The notes under the pieces were generated by a model. That model was not told the DNA's origin. It saw only the letters and a program-made list of their open reading frames with translations, and did not search any database. From Zygnema cylindricum (Eukaryota > Streptophyta > Zygnematophyceae > Zygnematales > Zygnemataceae), in NCBI GenBank assembly GCA_037447655.1, contig JBBHKE010002176.1, forward strand, positions 1-64,000: DNA of 64,000 bases, given 5' to 3'. Shown here piece by piece: positions 22,876 to 33,633 of this stretch. The position numbers were made by a program, and so were the translations under genes. Position 1 is the first letter of the stretch. The number at the start of each line of letters is the position of its first letter.

Positions 22876-23932
22876 TGTTGGTTTGAAAAGTTAGTTTCGT
22901 GCGTGCGTGTCGTTTCGTGCGTACACAATGTTTCGTGGGTACAGTACGCTACTCTAATGCTATCTTGATTTACTGTGGAGGTTCGAATTGATTTGGGAAT
23001 TGGGGGAGTAATGGTACTAATTGTTTTGGGATGTACGTTATTATTTGAGTGGCGCGAACAAAACGTAAGGAAAGGTACGGAATATGTAAATGTACGGCAG
23101 ATCGCGAAGCGATCCGATCTGGAATGTTTTTGGAGAAGTACGTCGCCGGTACTGACTAATTTGGATGGAGTGATGTCATTTCGCCAAGTGGATTTTGGTG
23201 ATTATGCTTCACGACATCAAGGAGCTACGGACGGCGGCGCCGTCAGTTTGGTGAGGGACGCGAAATCGCGTCCATCACATGATATTTATTTTGGACGGTC
23301 CAGATTCGTTTGACGGAATTTGTGAGACGTATAAATATTTAGCAATGTTTTGTCCTGTGTATTAATTATTAGTGTAGATCTCATGTACACTCACATTAAT
23401 TGAGGTAGTTGATTGATTACGTACGGCTGGTATGCCTCCGTACATTTAGTAGTAAGCTGTAGTGTATATTTGTAGGACTTAGTCATTTTTGGACTTAGGA
23501 ACTTTTTGGACAGAAACTGTTTCTACTCCTTTTTTGGGAATTTCATCTGATAATTTCTCTCAGTTGTATTAGCAGAATTATTTGAAAATTTGCATGTGTG
23601 TTCCTCTTTGTATTTTAAATATTGTGGCAAATTTGCAGACTTATTGTGTTTCTGGTTTGCTTGGGACTTCATTGTGAAGGTTGTCGGATTTATCAAAGTT
23701 CTGGCAAGCTGTTTTTCTGCAACTTTGACTGGGTGATGTGGGAATTCTGGTTGGTATATTTATATGAGAATTTGTGGGAATACTTATTGGCCTAGACAAT
23801 ATCTGCTTGTCTAGTTCCAGATTGTTTTGGTAATTCTGTATAATTCTGAGTGGAATCAAAGTAGGCTGTTTTGGGGTAGTCTGTGGTGCTTCCGAGGGGT
23901 ACTTTCATGGCTGGAATTGCTTCAAACCAACA
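22876..23932 (+). mobile_element. Solo family-G LTR
   Basis: 1057 bp, TGTTGGTTTG to AAACCAACA, flanked by the perfect 5-bp duplication GCTTC with no internal region. This is the classic product of LTR-LTR recombination. It carries a near-perfect hairpin at 23099-23117, a TATAAATATT box near 23330 and, near its 3' end, an ATG at 23907-23909 opening MAGIASNQQ. That matches the family-G gag start, so the LTR includes the first ~26 coding bases of gag. Confidence 0.9.
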
Positions 23933-23937
23933 GCTTC
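23933..23937 (+). repeat. Target-site duplication GCTTC (right) of the solo LTR
   Basis: Equals 22871-22875. Confidence 0.85.
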
Positions 23938-24215
23938 AACATTCGAGCGCGCAAATGAATTGAACGACTGATGACATCATCTCATTGCTTCAACGTTGGA
24001 ACGCGAAATAAATATAGCGTGCGACAACAGTGTTTCCTCGTGTCAAAATTGGAAAATATGAACACATTGAACGCGCGACAACATTATGTTGTCTCTTCAA
24101 TGTTGGAACCTGCGAATTCATCGATTTGTGCGTTGACATTGTGGCGTCTCCCAATTAGTGGAGCGCGTGAACTCGGTGGACGGGCGACGAGATTGTGTTA
24201 TTGCCTCAATATCGT
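23938..24215. repeat. Degenerate ~54-bp tandem array, right part
   Basis: About five units of 53-55 bp, each starting near CTTCAAYGTTGGARCGCG and containing a CGACAACATT-like core. It continues the array broken by the solo LTR. Units have diverged by many substitutions but length is well kept. Confidence 0.65.
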
Positions 24216-25477
24216 ATGGTAAGTCGCAAGGTACAAGGAGGGCTTCGTGTGACAATCACTAAAGTAATCTATGGATGCTTGAAATTAAAGTGAGGTCAAA
24301 ATTGTGAGTATTAAAATGATGAGTGATGGTGAGCGAGGGAGGGAAAAGCCGGTAAATGTGGTGAACTTACGGTCATTACATCATTCCTCGTAAAATGCAT
24401 CAACGAACATGACTCCAAGTACATGTTTTACGCTTGTTGCCCAAAATGAAGATGAACCTCTAAAACAAAAAAATGATAGCCGATTATATCTCATAGAAAT
24501 GTAGGTGGTAGTGGAACCTTAACCTGCTTCTTGTCAAAAAAAAGGCGTGATTTTTTTTTAAATGGCATCGCAAGCTTGTCTTCCCACACAAAAAAATAGA
24601 GGGGCTATTATTCGTCAAAAAAAAATCTAATTTTGTGTGCTGTCCGCATTTTTCATTTACATGGTATCTTTTTTGTTTTTGTAGATGTGTCATACTCTTA
24701 ATCCTAAAACATGTATTTTTACTCTAATTTTCAAACGTTCATACTCTAATTTGTGGGTGTATGCCTAAATTGAACCCATTTCAAGGTGAAATTTTACTCT
24801 AATATGTTTTTCATAAAAAGGCTTTTTATTTATATAATTTTCCTACGCAATCCTAAAATAGAGTAACTCTCTCCCCTAATTCTTTGGATGACCCTTAAGT
24901 AGAGTGAAATGACAACAATATACGGTGAACATTCATTCAATTTACAACAACGTTAAGAGTGGATTTGTTCTTTTACATGTTGTTTTTTGCATGTAGACAT
25001 GTTTTTTGTTCACATGGTCGACCACAAAACAACTTTTGAACATGTGCGAAAGGGTATTCACGAAATCATTTTGACTTTTATTCTGAGCGTAATTTTGCGT
25101 GCATCCTTAATTATTTTAATCCGGTGTTGTTCAAATCGTGCGATTTTTTTTTCCGATTTCTGCGTACAATTCATGACTCCTGAAAAAATCGCAATATAAC
25201 ACAAAATACTTTGTGTCCGATAAACTGAACGAAAAATTTACGGGAAATGTACGGACTTTGACGAAAAAATACGTTGCACTTCTTAGTATTTTCTGTTCGG
25301 TAAACTGACCAAAACTTTCACAAAAAAATGTACGGAATTTTACCGAAAATCTACGGACTTTTACGAAAATAGACGTTTTAGTGTTGCACCATTTGCCCGC
25401 GGTAAGTTTGAGTTTATACGATCGTGCATTTCTTTTACATGTAGGAATAGTGCGGATGTAAAATAGGTGGAAGGCGG
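24216..25477. other. No recognisable feature
   Basis: AT-rich sequence with poly-A/T runs. Nothing coding or terminal-repeat-like was seen. Confidence 0.35.
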
Positions 25478-26460
25478 TTGTTTCCATTTCAATGTTTCTT
25501 TCCGGCTTCTACTTCGCTACTGGCGTTCAAAACCAAGTTCCACCTTATCAGTGCTTTCATGCCGACACTAATCCGACTTCAACAACATATGGCAAGTGGT
25601 GGAGTGATTTTACCAAACCTCTTGGAGGCTCTAGCTTGCTCCAATGGTTCGTTTACATTCGTGTTTTCAGGTCTCGCTGGCTACAAGCAACACCAACTTT
25701 ATCGACCACGTGTCTATCGCCTAACCAATTTACTTCTACTCTCAGCGTGGTTGGGTTTGCCTCACCCTTCGCTTTTGGGGGGGGCTCGGTGCGTTTATAA
25801 CCAACCCATTGATGCTGAGGGAATCCATTTACTTTGTTGCTCGCAAGGGGGGGGACGAACTGTCGCGCATGATTTGGTGTGAGATGCCATTGTTGCCATT
25901 GGTGCCGAGGCGGGCTACACCGTCAAACGTAAGGTTTCCAATATACTTCCACCTCAGCCCCAATCTTAAGGTTCTCGGAGCCCTCCGGCTGACTTTGTTT
26001 TTCTTCATGTTGTTGGGAGGACGCTTTGGGTATGTGGTACTCACGGATCCGACTGGGGCACACAGTTCATCTCACGCGGCTTCACATTTAGGTGTGGCGG
26101 CTCGAGACGCAGCGGCTACAAAAGAAAGAAACTACCCTCAGCGAGACCAGTCGGACTAATTTGTCCCATTTGCACTGAAGATTTTGGGATCTTTGGACAA
26201 GTTCTGCGATGACTTCCTTCGCCACACTGCGCGACAAGCGTTTGAATCCCGGGGTCTAAGGAGTCCTCCATCGAGTCTTTTGGTTGCGTTCTACCGACAA
26301 CGTGTCTCAATTGCAGTTTAAGGCGCGCAAGTTGTGGCTCTTCTTCGACGTAGCACACTAGGTGAGGACCGACGAGGTTTTCCATACCTTCTGCCAATGG
26401 ACCCTGTTCACATCTATGATCTTCGTGGTTGTGGACCTTTGTTTGTCTAGGGGTAGTGTA
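25478..26460 (+). pseudogene. Decayed C-terminal part of a non-LTR-type reverse-transcriptase ORF
   Basis: Three forward frames read in order. First, 25478-25882: WLGLPHPSLLGG and DAEGIHLLCC with GGGRTVAHDL, a Cys/His-type patch. Second, from ~25870: DAIVAIGAEAGY and ADFVF, then TDPTGAHSSS with AASHLGVAARDA in the 25809-26159 frame. Third, from ~26160: FVPFALKILGSL, FLRHTARQAF and AFYRQRVSIAV. This order resembles the C-terminal tail of reverse-transcriptase ORFs I recall from green algae and other protists (GLPHP..., HLLRC...GGERT, DVTVTDPT, FVPFA, RQRVSVALQ). It needs at least three frame changes and contains stops. No reverse-transcriptase core is present. The family assignment is from memory of the pattern. 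Confidence 0.5.
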
Positions 26461-27359
26461 GTCTAGGTTTTTTCATTTTGTTGGCGGTTTAAGTTTGTTG
26501 TTGTTTTGTTTCGGTTCTTTGCCCTTGTTAGTATTGCTCTGTTTCGTTTCAGGTTTTAGGCGTAGATTACTTTCTTGTGACTCTTGTAGTCTCCAAATGT
26601 TTTTTTTCACTTCTACACTTTTTGTACTTAGATGGTTTTGCCATCGCAATTTTTGCAATAAAGAACGTCTTGATTCAAAATCACTAACGATTTTAACGAT
26701 TTTTTCCAATCATTCAGTGCTTTACTTATGTGTAATTCGTCGTGATTGAATTGTTAGTATTAAACGGTTTGAACAACTATGTTTTAATCCATGTTTCGTA
26801 CTTTATTACTTAATTAAGGACCATTATGTACGGAATGACACATTCCATGCACCACACTATTCAAGAAGTGCATAATTTAGGGTTATTAACGCTGATTTAC
26901 GAGTACCTTAATCAACGTAAAAAAACAATTAGAGTTATCAATTCTATTTAAGGTTCAAGGGTCAAAATTTGGGGGCGCCGAATTAGCCTTATTAACGCTA
27001 ATAGCGATTCAAGGTATACAGGTATCACTCTCCGTACATATTACCGAAAGTCAAGCGAACGTCAGTTAAAAAGATTGACATATGCATCGGGTGTCCACGT
27101 ACGCTGTTTGAAAGAATCTGGTGAGATCGGGCGGTAAGAGTTTATTCCAGATAATCCGGAATATCTACTTCCATTACACGACAAGAGTGCCTCTAGATTG
27201 ATGCAATCGGACGGTTGAAACCGTCGTTGACAATTTCCTAAGATCGCGTTGACGAGATCTCACCTATCGGGCGTCAAACATGAATGTCGGTGCTACTTTG
27301 TAAATAGTACAGATTGTCTGATAGCGATTAGTTGTTTAGTATGTACGGTAGATATAATC
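26461..27359. other. No gene; short MITE-like inner motif only
   Basis: Low-GC sequence. Around 26880-27010 the words TTATTAACGCT and TAACGCTAATAGCGATTC resemble the ends of the TA-flanked MITEs at 29468 and 34441, but I could not pair two termini. Confidence 0.35.
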
Positions 27360-27367
27360 ATTTAAGG
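27360..27367. repeat. 8-bp target-site duplication ATTTAAGG (left)
   Basis: Identical to 27916-27923 and directly outside the inverted termini of the 27368-27915 element. Confidence 0.8.
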
Positions 27368-27915
27368 CATAGTTCAAAAGTATGCGTTTTTATGGTAGGC
27401 CTTTGGTAGGCGCACAAAACTTGGCACTAAACTCGCGTAGAGTAGGCATACTGAATGGGTGTTCGTTGTGGACACTCTTGTACGGACATACGAATCTGAC
27501 GTATGATCATAGTTCAGCGCACGCCGACGGACGAATTTTTTTAGCGAACTAAAACACACGGACGTTCAAAATTGCAGACGCTAATATGACAGATAGTCCT
27601 ATCGTAAGTTGTATTATGGGCTTTTCATGTGATCTTCTTAGATCATTACTTTGATCAGAGACCGTCCGATCGTCTGAATTCTAACGGTTTAAATAAGTTT
27701 TACCTCAAAACTCACAGAAATTGTTTTTTTTGTCCGATTTTTTTTCAAAATTTAGACATGACGTTTAATTCTCTATCGATCGATGTGCAACTCAACCCTG
27801 TTACTAAATTTTTTCATTTTTCGACCAATACAATATGGGTCTTAAGGGCATATTGTATGTTTTGCATACAATAGGCATATTGTATGGGCCTACTTTCACC
27901 TACTTTTGAACTATG
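27368..27915. mobile_element. Non-autonomous hAT-like DNA transposon
   Basis: 548 bp with terminal inverted repeats beginning CATAGTTCAAAAGTA: 15 bp perfect, then imperfect to ~40 bp including a shared GTAGGCC. A perfect 8-bp duplication ATTTAAGG sits on both sides. An 8-bp duplication and CA...TG ends are hallmarks of the hAT superfamily. No transposase frame is present, so it would depend on one elsewhere. Internal TATTGTATG repeats near 27850-27895 add a small secondary hairpin. Confidence 0.75.
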
Positions 27916-27923
27916 ATTTAAGG
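27916..27923. repeat. 8-bp target-site duplication ATTTAAGG (right)
   Basis: Identical to 27360-27367. Confidence 0.8.
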
Positions 27924-28940
27924 TAGGATATTAGGGTTTGTCATAGTCGGGTACGGTACGTTTTGTAGGCCACTTTGTTCCTATTGGCTAGATTGTCAGT
28001 CAGTACAGTATGGTCGTAGAGTTCAGTAGGTTCACGATTTTTTTCGTAATTATCATTTGTTCAACGTCAGTCTACAACTTCATGTTTTTTTGAGGAACTT
28101 TGCGAGAGTGATCATCTGCCTCGAGATCCTATGTACGGATAGTATCAAATCCTGATTTTGTTTTTGTCAACTAGTGAGTCAGATCAAACCTGCCTGTTTG
28201 TTAGGCATTCAGTGATTTTTTGTTACTATGTTTGTTGTGAAATGACTTTTTAGCTAATTTTTTCGTTTGCTGAGGAAATCTCGGACTTTTGGAGAAAAAT
28301 AAATATATTTTATCGGCAATACACCGTGATTTGACGTTGTTAGTAACACCAAATTAGGTGCCAAATATTTTTTTCGTGAAATATGATTAATAAATCTAAT
28401 TTTTCGTTTAGATCTCCTATGCATTACTTAACACTATGGCGATGAAAATAAGGAGAAAAAAAAAAAAACAGGGAATCATAACAACGTTTTGGGAATTGCA
28501 AATATCTTCTCCCTTGAAATTATAGGTAATCAGATATTTTTTTCTTTTGCCGATTTGCCTTTTTTTTCCAAATTTGGAAATAAACTGTAGGAAAATGTCA
28601 CTTTTAAGATAGAGTCACACTTTGCTGTATTTGCAAAAGAGACATTCAGAGTTTTAGTCTTCTAAGTAGAGGCCCAAAAATTGAAACACATTGAAAACAA
28701 TGTAAATCACACATCAGAATTGTATATCAAAATTTGCCCATTTGAGATTGAAATTTGATTTTTTGAAAATGACACATTTGAAATAGAGAAACAAAAAATT
28801 ATCTTGCATGTTTGACAAAGCCTCAAAATGAGCATTGAAATTTGAACATTGAATATTGGTTATTGACTATTAAAAATTTATGGTTGGATATCGAAGATTC
28901 GAAATTAAAATTTCATCGCTAGACACTAGAAATTAAATTA
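27924..28940. other. No recognisable feature
   Basis: AT-rich. Towards the right end the phrases ATTGAAATTTG and ACATTGAATATTGG look like decayed outliers of the array that starts at 28961. Confidence 0.35.
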
Positions 28941-28960
28941 AACATGGGGCATTGAATATT

Positions 28961-29336
28961 TTATTGGAAATTAGACACTTGAAATTAAACATTGGAAATT
29001 GAATTTTTTATTGGAAATTAGACACTTCAAATTATACATTGGACATTAGATATTTTATTGGAAATTAGACACTTCAAATTATACATTGGGCATTGAATAT
29101 TTTATTGGAAATTAGACACTTGAAATTAAACATTGGACATTGAATATTTTATTGGAAATTAGACACTTGAAATTAAACATTGGACATTGAATATTTTATT
29201 GGAAATTAGACACTTCAAATTAAACATGGGACATTTAGTATTTTATTGGAAATTAGACACTTGAAATTAAACATTGGACATTAAATATTTTATTGGAAAT
29301 TAGACACTTGAAATTAAACATTGGACATTTGAACAT
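28961..29336. repeat. 47-bp tandem array, 8 copies
   Basis: The phrase TTATTGGAAATTAGACACTT starts at 28961, 29008, 29055, 29102, 29149, 29196, 29243 and 29290, an exact 47-bp step each time. Copies differ by a few substitutions (TTGAAATTAAAC or TTCAAATTATAC). Decayed ACATTGGA-type words continue on both sides. Confidence 0.9.
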
Positions 29337-29467
29337 TAGACACTGAACATGGAACTGGCCATTGAGATTCGGACATGTGACTCTAAACATTGGAAGTTGG
29401 ACACTGAGCTTTGGATATTGCAGCGTGGACATTGGACATTGCATATTTGGGTCAGCATTGGACAGTA

Positions 29468-29671
29468 CACTGTGAATCGTAATTAGCGTTAATAATTTCT
29501 TCGCCACTGAAAACATCTTTTATCCAAATTTTAAATTTAAGACCGCCATTTGTAAGCTGAGAATATTACCTTCCAATCGCAACCTTCAGATCCACAATTC
29601 GACATGTGTATACGGAGAAAAGATGTTTTAAGAGGCGAAAAAAACATTAACGCTAATTATGATTCACGATG
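29468..29671. mobile_element. TA-flanked MITE, copy 1 (Tc1/mariner Stowaway-like)
   Basis: 204 bp between TA dinucleotides (29466-29467 and 29672-29673). Ends CACTGTGAATCGTAATTAGCG and, reverse-complemented, CATCGTGAATCATAATTAGCG give imperfect inverted repeats of ~50 bp running through CGCC...AAAACATCTTTT. Copy 2 is at 34441-34662. Confidence 0.7.
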
Positions 29672-29673
29672 TA

Positions 29674-31861
29674 GACATTGGAATGCGGCAAATGGTTATT
29701 GGACATTGGACCCTTGCGTACTAGATTACGAGTATTGAATAAATTCGGTTGGAACTGATTCGAAAAGGTTGAAACTGACTGAAAGTGGTTGAAAATACTG
29801 CAAAATCGTGAAAATGGTAGGAAATGAGTAAAATTGGGTGGAATTGGCTGGGAAATTAGTAAAGCCTTGCTGAAATTGAATTCATCTTTGCTAAAACGTC
29901 CCAAAACTGGCGAAAATTTATTAAAATTGACCAAAATTGTCCAGCCTTGACATCTAAATTGGTTGAAAGTGATTTTTTAGAGTTAGCTATGGCTGGTAAA
30001 ATCTAACATTAACTTTTGAATGGCACCAAAATGGCTGAAATTTATCGAAATCTCTTACAAAAAGCTAAATTTAGATAAGTTTTTTGGGTAAAGTGGTTGA
30101 AATAGGTCGAATTTTGGTCTCGTTTGGTCAGATTTGAGCCTCTTTCTGACAAATTTTATCCTCTTTCGATCTTCCCCCGACTCTTCCTTACTGATGATCC
30201 GCATTCGATTTGATCACGGATTTCGTTTGAGGTCTCTTGAATAAGACCATCTCAAGCTTTCATGTTCGAAAAGCTTTTTTTCCTTTAACTTTGAATTTTT
30301 GGTTTTTTTTTTTTTGCAACATCTCCCAACTCTACGGTGTCGTATAAGAGTTAGAAATGGTCCTTTTTCAAGTTTTTATGTGGAGAGTTATGTCCAATAG
30401 GAGCCCAACCGTTTAAAATCTGTTGGGTTTTAACCAGGGTTTTAACGATTTTAAGGGATATCGGTGTTGACTACTTTAGACGATTCCGGTTTTATTTAAG
30501 AACTTCAATCGCTCACTTGGAAAGGCGTTACGGAAAGTGTCAAGGAGCCGTTAGATTAGGTTTGCAATTAGTACAATTGTATTAGTGCGTTTTGTGTTCT
30601 TAGCGACGGAAATAGAGCAGGTGTCATTATTGGATTCGACCGCATTACACTAAACCATTTTGCCACTCATTTCACTAGAATACCAAAGGAAAAAAACGAA
30701 ACACAGAAGGATATCATTCACAAGATGTCTTCAACATACAGGATTACAAAAGAAGTATTATATGTATTGAGAAAGTCAAAGTGTCTCTTACATGTTTACT
30801 TTTTACCCTGAGTTCACATAGGATCTCGCCTTGTGGGCCCTTGATTATAAAATGATCATCAAGAAAAGAAAGGCACGTCTTGACTTTTACGATAGATATC
30901 ATTACTTCTTTCTTGTCTTCTCCTCCCCTCCCATTGTTAAATCTACCCTTCTGTGACTAGTAGTTTGATATCGTAACTTTCTGTGCTACATCTACTCAAG
31001 TTATCAAACTCTATAATCAAAATAAATAAATAAAACTTCCAAAAGAAAAATACAAGTTCTACAAAGAAAAACCTTATTTACCGAATTCAGTGAAAAGTAC
31101 AGTTTACGAAACGATTGCATGGAAAAGAATAAATATTGAAGGAAAATCCCGTAAATGAAGCTCGTGGAAGAAAAATCAAACAAGTGTCCTTCTCTCCACC
31201 TCCCTTTTTAATTTTCAAATCACAGAAAACAATCATAGAAGGGGAAAAAGATTGGTCCATTTCCCTTTTATATATTCTATAATTTTGTGGTCGGAACGAG
31301 CTCATCTCGATGTCGAAAATATGAGTTTTTTGGAATAGAAAAATTATCAGATTTACCTTCTTAAGTTTTCCATCTCCATTTCCATGTTACTATATAGGAG
31401 AAAGGAAGAGGTAGTGTTTCCCTTTTTCAAGAGAAAGGTTAAGGCCTAAATGTTGGGCCTTCTTTGGTACTTTATCAAAAAGAGTAGGTTAGAGTAGGTT
31501 TTGGATTTTAGGTAAATTTCATCTATATTCTGACGCGGAAGACGACAGAGGAATATTTATCTATTAATTGGATCGTCTTTAACCCTGTTTATATTCCCAT
31601 TTTTTTTGTTATTTTCAAGTTTTTTTTTATGTTTGACTTTCCAAACGTTACTTCTGTTGGATATGGCTGATTTTTTCAACCACATACTAGAAGAAAGAAA
31701 AATACGAAGACTTTGCAATTATTAAAAAACTAATTTTTCCCCCTTCGTCAATTATTAATTTTCTGACCATAAATTATTAATTGACATTTTCGAATCCATT
31801 AAACTTACGAAAATTCTGAAAATTTTGTGAATTCTGAAAATAGATGTTCTTGTAACCAAGT
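29674..31861. other. No recognisable gene
   Basis: AT-rich. The stretch 29750-30130 is full of loosely repeated GGTTGAAA- and AAAATTG-type words (for example TGGTTGAAATAGG), suggesting old slippage-derived sequence. Nothing coding is supported. Confidence 0.35.
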
Positions 31862-31990
31862 CTAAATTCCAGAATTCCAAAATTTGAAATTCCCAAAATT
31901 CGAAATCCCCAAAATTCAAAAATCCCAAAATTCGAAATTCCCGAAATTCAAAATTCCCAAAATCCGAAATTCAAAAAATTGGAGATTCCG
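31862..31990. repeat. Short AT-rich tandem repeat downstream of the lectin-like gene
   Basis: Variants of AAATTCCCAAAATTCG repeat about eight times with 10-18 bp spacing. The run stops a few bases before the stop codon of the reverse-strand gene at 31998, so it lies in the 3' untranslated or flanking region. Confidence 0.6.
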
Positions 31991-31997
31991 GAAACTT

Positions 31998-33633
31998 CTA
32001 ATAGTCCATGTTGTCTTTCGGAAACAATAATCCGTAATCATTATTGACAGGATTATCGTATTCCGATAATTCCAAAAGAATTGTACGGGGCTGAGAGACA
32101 GGGCCTTCTGCTGGAGGGGGAGGGGGAGAGGATATGGGAGGAGGGGGAGACTTCTTGGGAGGAGGGGGAGACTTCTTGGGAGGAGGTGGAGACTTCTTGG
32201 GAGGAGGTGGAGACTTCTTAGGGGGAGGAGGGGACTTCTTCTTGGGGGGAGGAGGAGACTTCTTGGGTGGAGGAGGAGGAGAGAAAGGTGGTGCTGGAGA
32301 CCCTGCAAAAATCACCAAATTCCCCGAAAAGAACTAAGTAGTTAAGAAAAGCAAGATGAAGGGAGGACCTGTTGCATAGTGTAAGTACAAATGCAATAGA
32401 CTTGATTCCCTCTTATTAAATTAGAAAACCCAAGGAAAGCAGAAAAATAAAAGGACAGAGAAAAGGGACACAAACAGCGTATCATAATCAATAGGCCTAC
32501 AAAACAAACAAAAACTATAGTAAAAAAATATGCGTTAAATAAAAACAACAAACAAAAGGGAAATAAAGGAACTTACTAGCTTCACCAAAAACTTGTACTT
32601 CGCAGATAATCAAAAATTCCTTTTTCGGTAAAACCACGAAAACATATCTCCCTTTGAGACCTCCGCACACCTTCGTAAACGGATACGCAGCTCCATAAAC
32701 TTCAAAGTAATATCTCTGATTCGCCCCACATTCGACATTGCTGGCACTGTTATATTTTGTCGAATTTCCGATTAACACTCGAATGCTGTTGAATCGCCGC
32801 ATTTCCGATTTTTTCTTAGCAATCACACTAAACAAAGTGACATTTTCAACTGTTGTTAAGGCACCCAAATCGACTCGTAGATTGGGATTAGAAACTTTGT
32901 TCGAATGGAAACATGTTGAAGGATTAAAATTCGTTTTTGGGTATCTGCCATCCACAGCATTTGAAGAACGGCATCCATTTCCGGCACAAGAACCTTTTGT
33001 CCGTACAGTTGCAGAAAATGTGGGCCTCCGGAGAGCAACATTGGCTGAAAAAAAAACCCCACAGAAACAAAGACAAAAGTTGTTTTAATTAGATATTTAT
33101 TAGAAAAACACAATGCCAAATTTCTATCGAACCCTCTCAATCTCACTTCCCTTCTCTACATTTTCCCTCGCTCATGTCTTCCTATTCTTCCTTCCTCCCT
33201 TTCTCTCCCTTTCTCTCGAGATGGGTTAGAAATCCAAATCATCTCGCTCTCTATCTATCCCTCTCATATGACATTTCCCTCTCTCCACACTCAACATGTC
33301 ATCATTTCCCATCCTATCTCCCTCTTCCCTCCCACCCATTATCTCCAAAGAGATAAATCAATGATCCACTTTCTCATCCTCTCCTCCTCACCTATATCCA
33401 CACTCTTCTCACTCCCTCTTCGCATTACATTCCTCTCTCTCCAGATCACTTATATTTTCACTCTCTCCCTCCAGATCCACCTTCCCTCTCTCCCGCCTTC
33501 CTCTCCTCACTCCTCTTTCCTCCCTCCTCTCCCTTTCCCTCCCTTCCCCCCACTCACTGATGGCTCCAAAGACGGCGGGAAGCGCCAGAAGAATCCACAA
33601 TGCCGCGAAATTCGCCACTCGGAAAATCCCCAT
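31998..33633 (-). CDS. Secreted F5/8-type C (F-type-lectin-like) protein with extensin-like SPPPP tail; three exons
   Basis: Exons are 33558-33633, 32577-33044 and 31998-32302. They join in frame to 282 residues. Introns (513 and 274 bp) begin GTGAGT and GTAAGT, end TTTCAG and TTGCAG, and both fall after codon base 1. Residues 1-25 form a signal peptide (MGIFRVANFAALWILLALPA). Residues ~27-181 form one galactose-binding-like domain of the F5/8 C/fucolectin type (NVALRRPTFS, AVDGRYP, LRVDLG, GRYVFVVL, ICEVQVFG), with six Cys and two N-glycosylation sequons (NVT, NST). Residues 182-282 are an extensin-like tail with eight SPPPP blocks spaced by KK, then an acidic end (NMDY). The start has AAAATGG context. 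It is predicted to be secreted and wall-associated, binding a glycan or another wall component. The Arg-x-Asp sugar-binding motif of classic F-type lectins is not obvious. The domain family is clear; the ligand is unknown. Confidence 0.85.
32134..32280 (-). repeat. 21-bp in-frame repeat encoding SPPPPKK
   Basis: Inside exon 3, about six 21-bp units (with one extra Lys codon) encode SPPPPKK. Ser-Pro4 is the extensin motif whose prolines are hydroxylated and arabinosylated. Nearly identical units suggest expansion by slippage. Confidence 0.8.
33045..33557 (-). other. Intron 1 of the lectin-like gene, purine-rich on the sense strand
   Basis: Donor GTGAGT at 33557-33552 and acceptor TTTTTTTTCAG ending at 33045. 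The plus strand is a long CT-rich tract (33160-33550), so the transcript is GA-rich. The forward frames here are low-complexity Ser/Pro/Leu shadows. Confidence 0.75.

Noticed and set aside
28961-29336. CRISPR-like regular array
   Set aside because: The whole 47-bp unit repeats with no unique spacers, and the context is eukaryotic.
32134-32337. Forward Gly-rich frame (GGGGDFL repeats)
   Set aside because: Antisense shadow of the SPPPPKK exon. The reverse frame has splice sites and joins the lectin-like exon.
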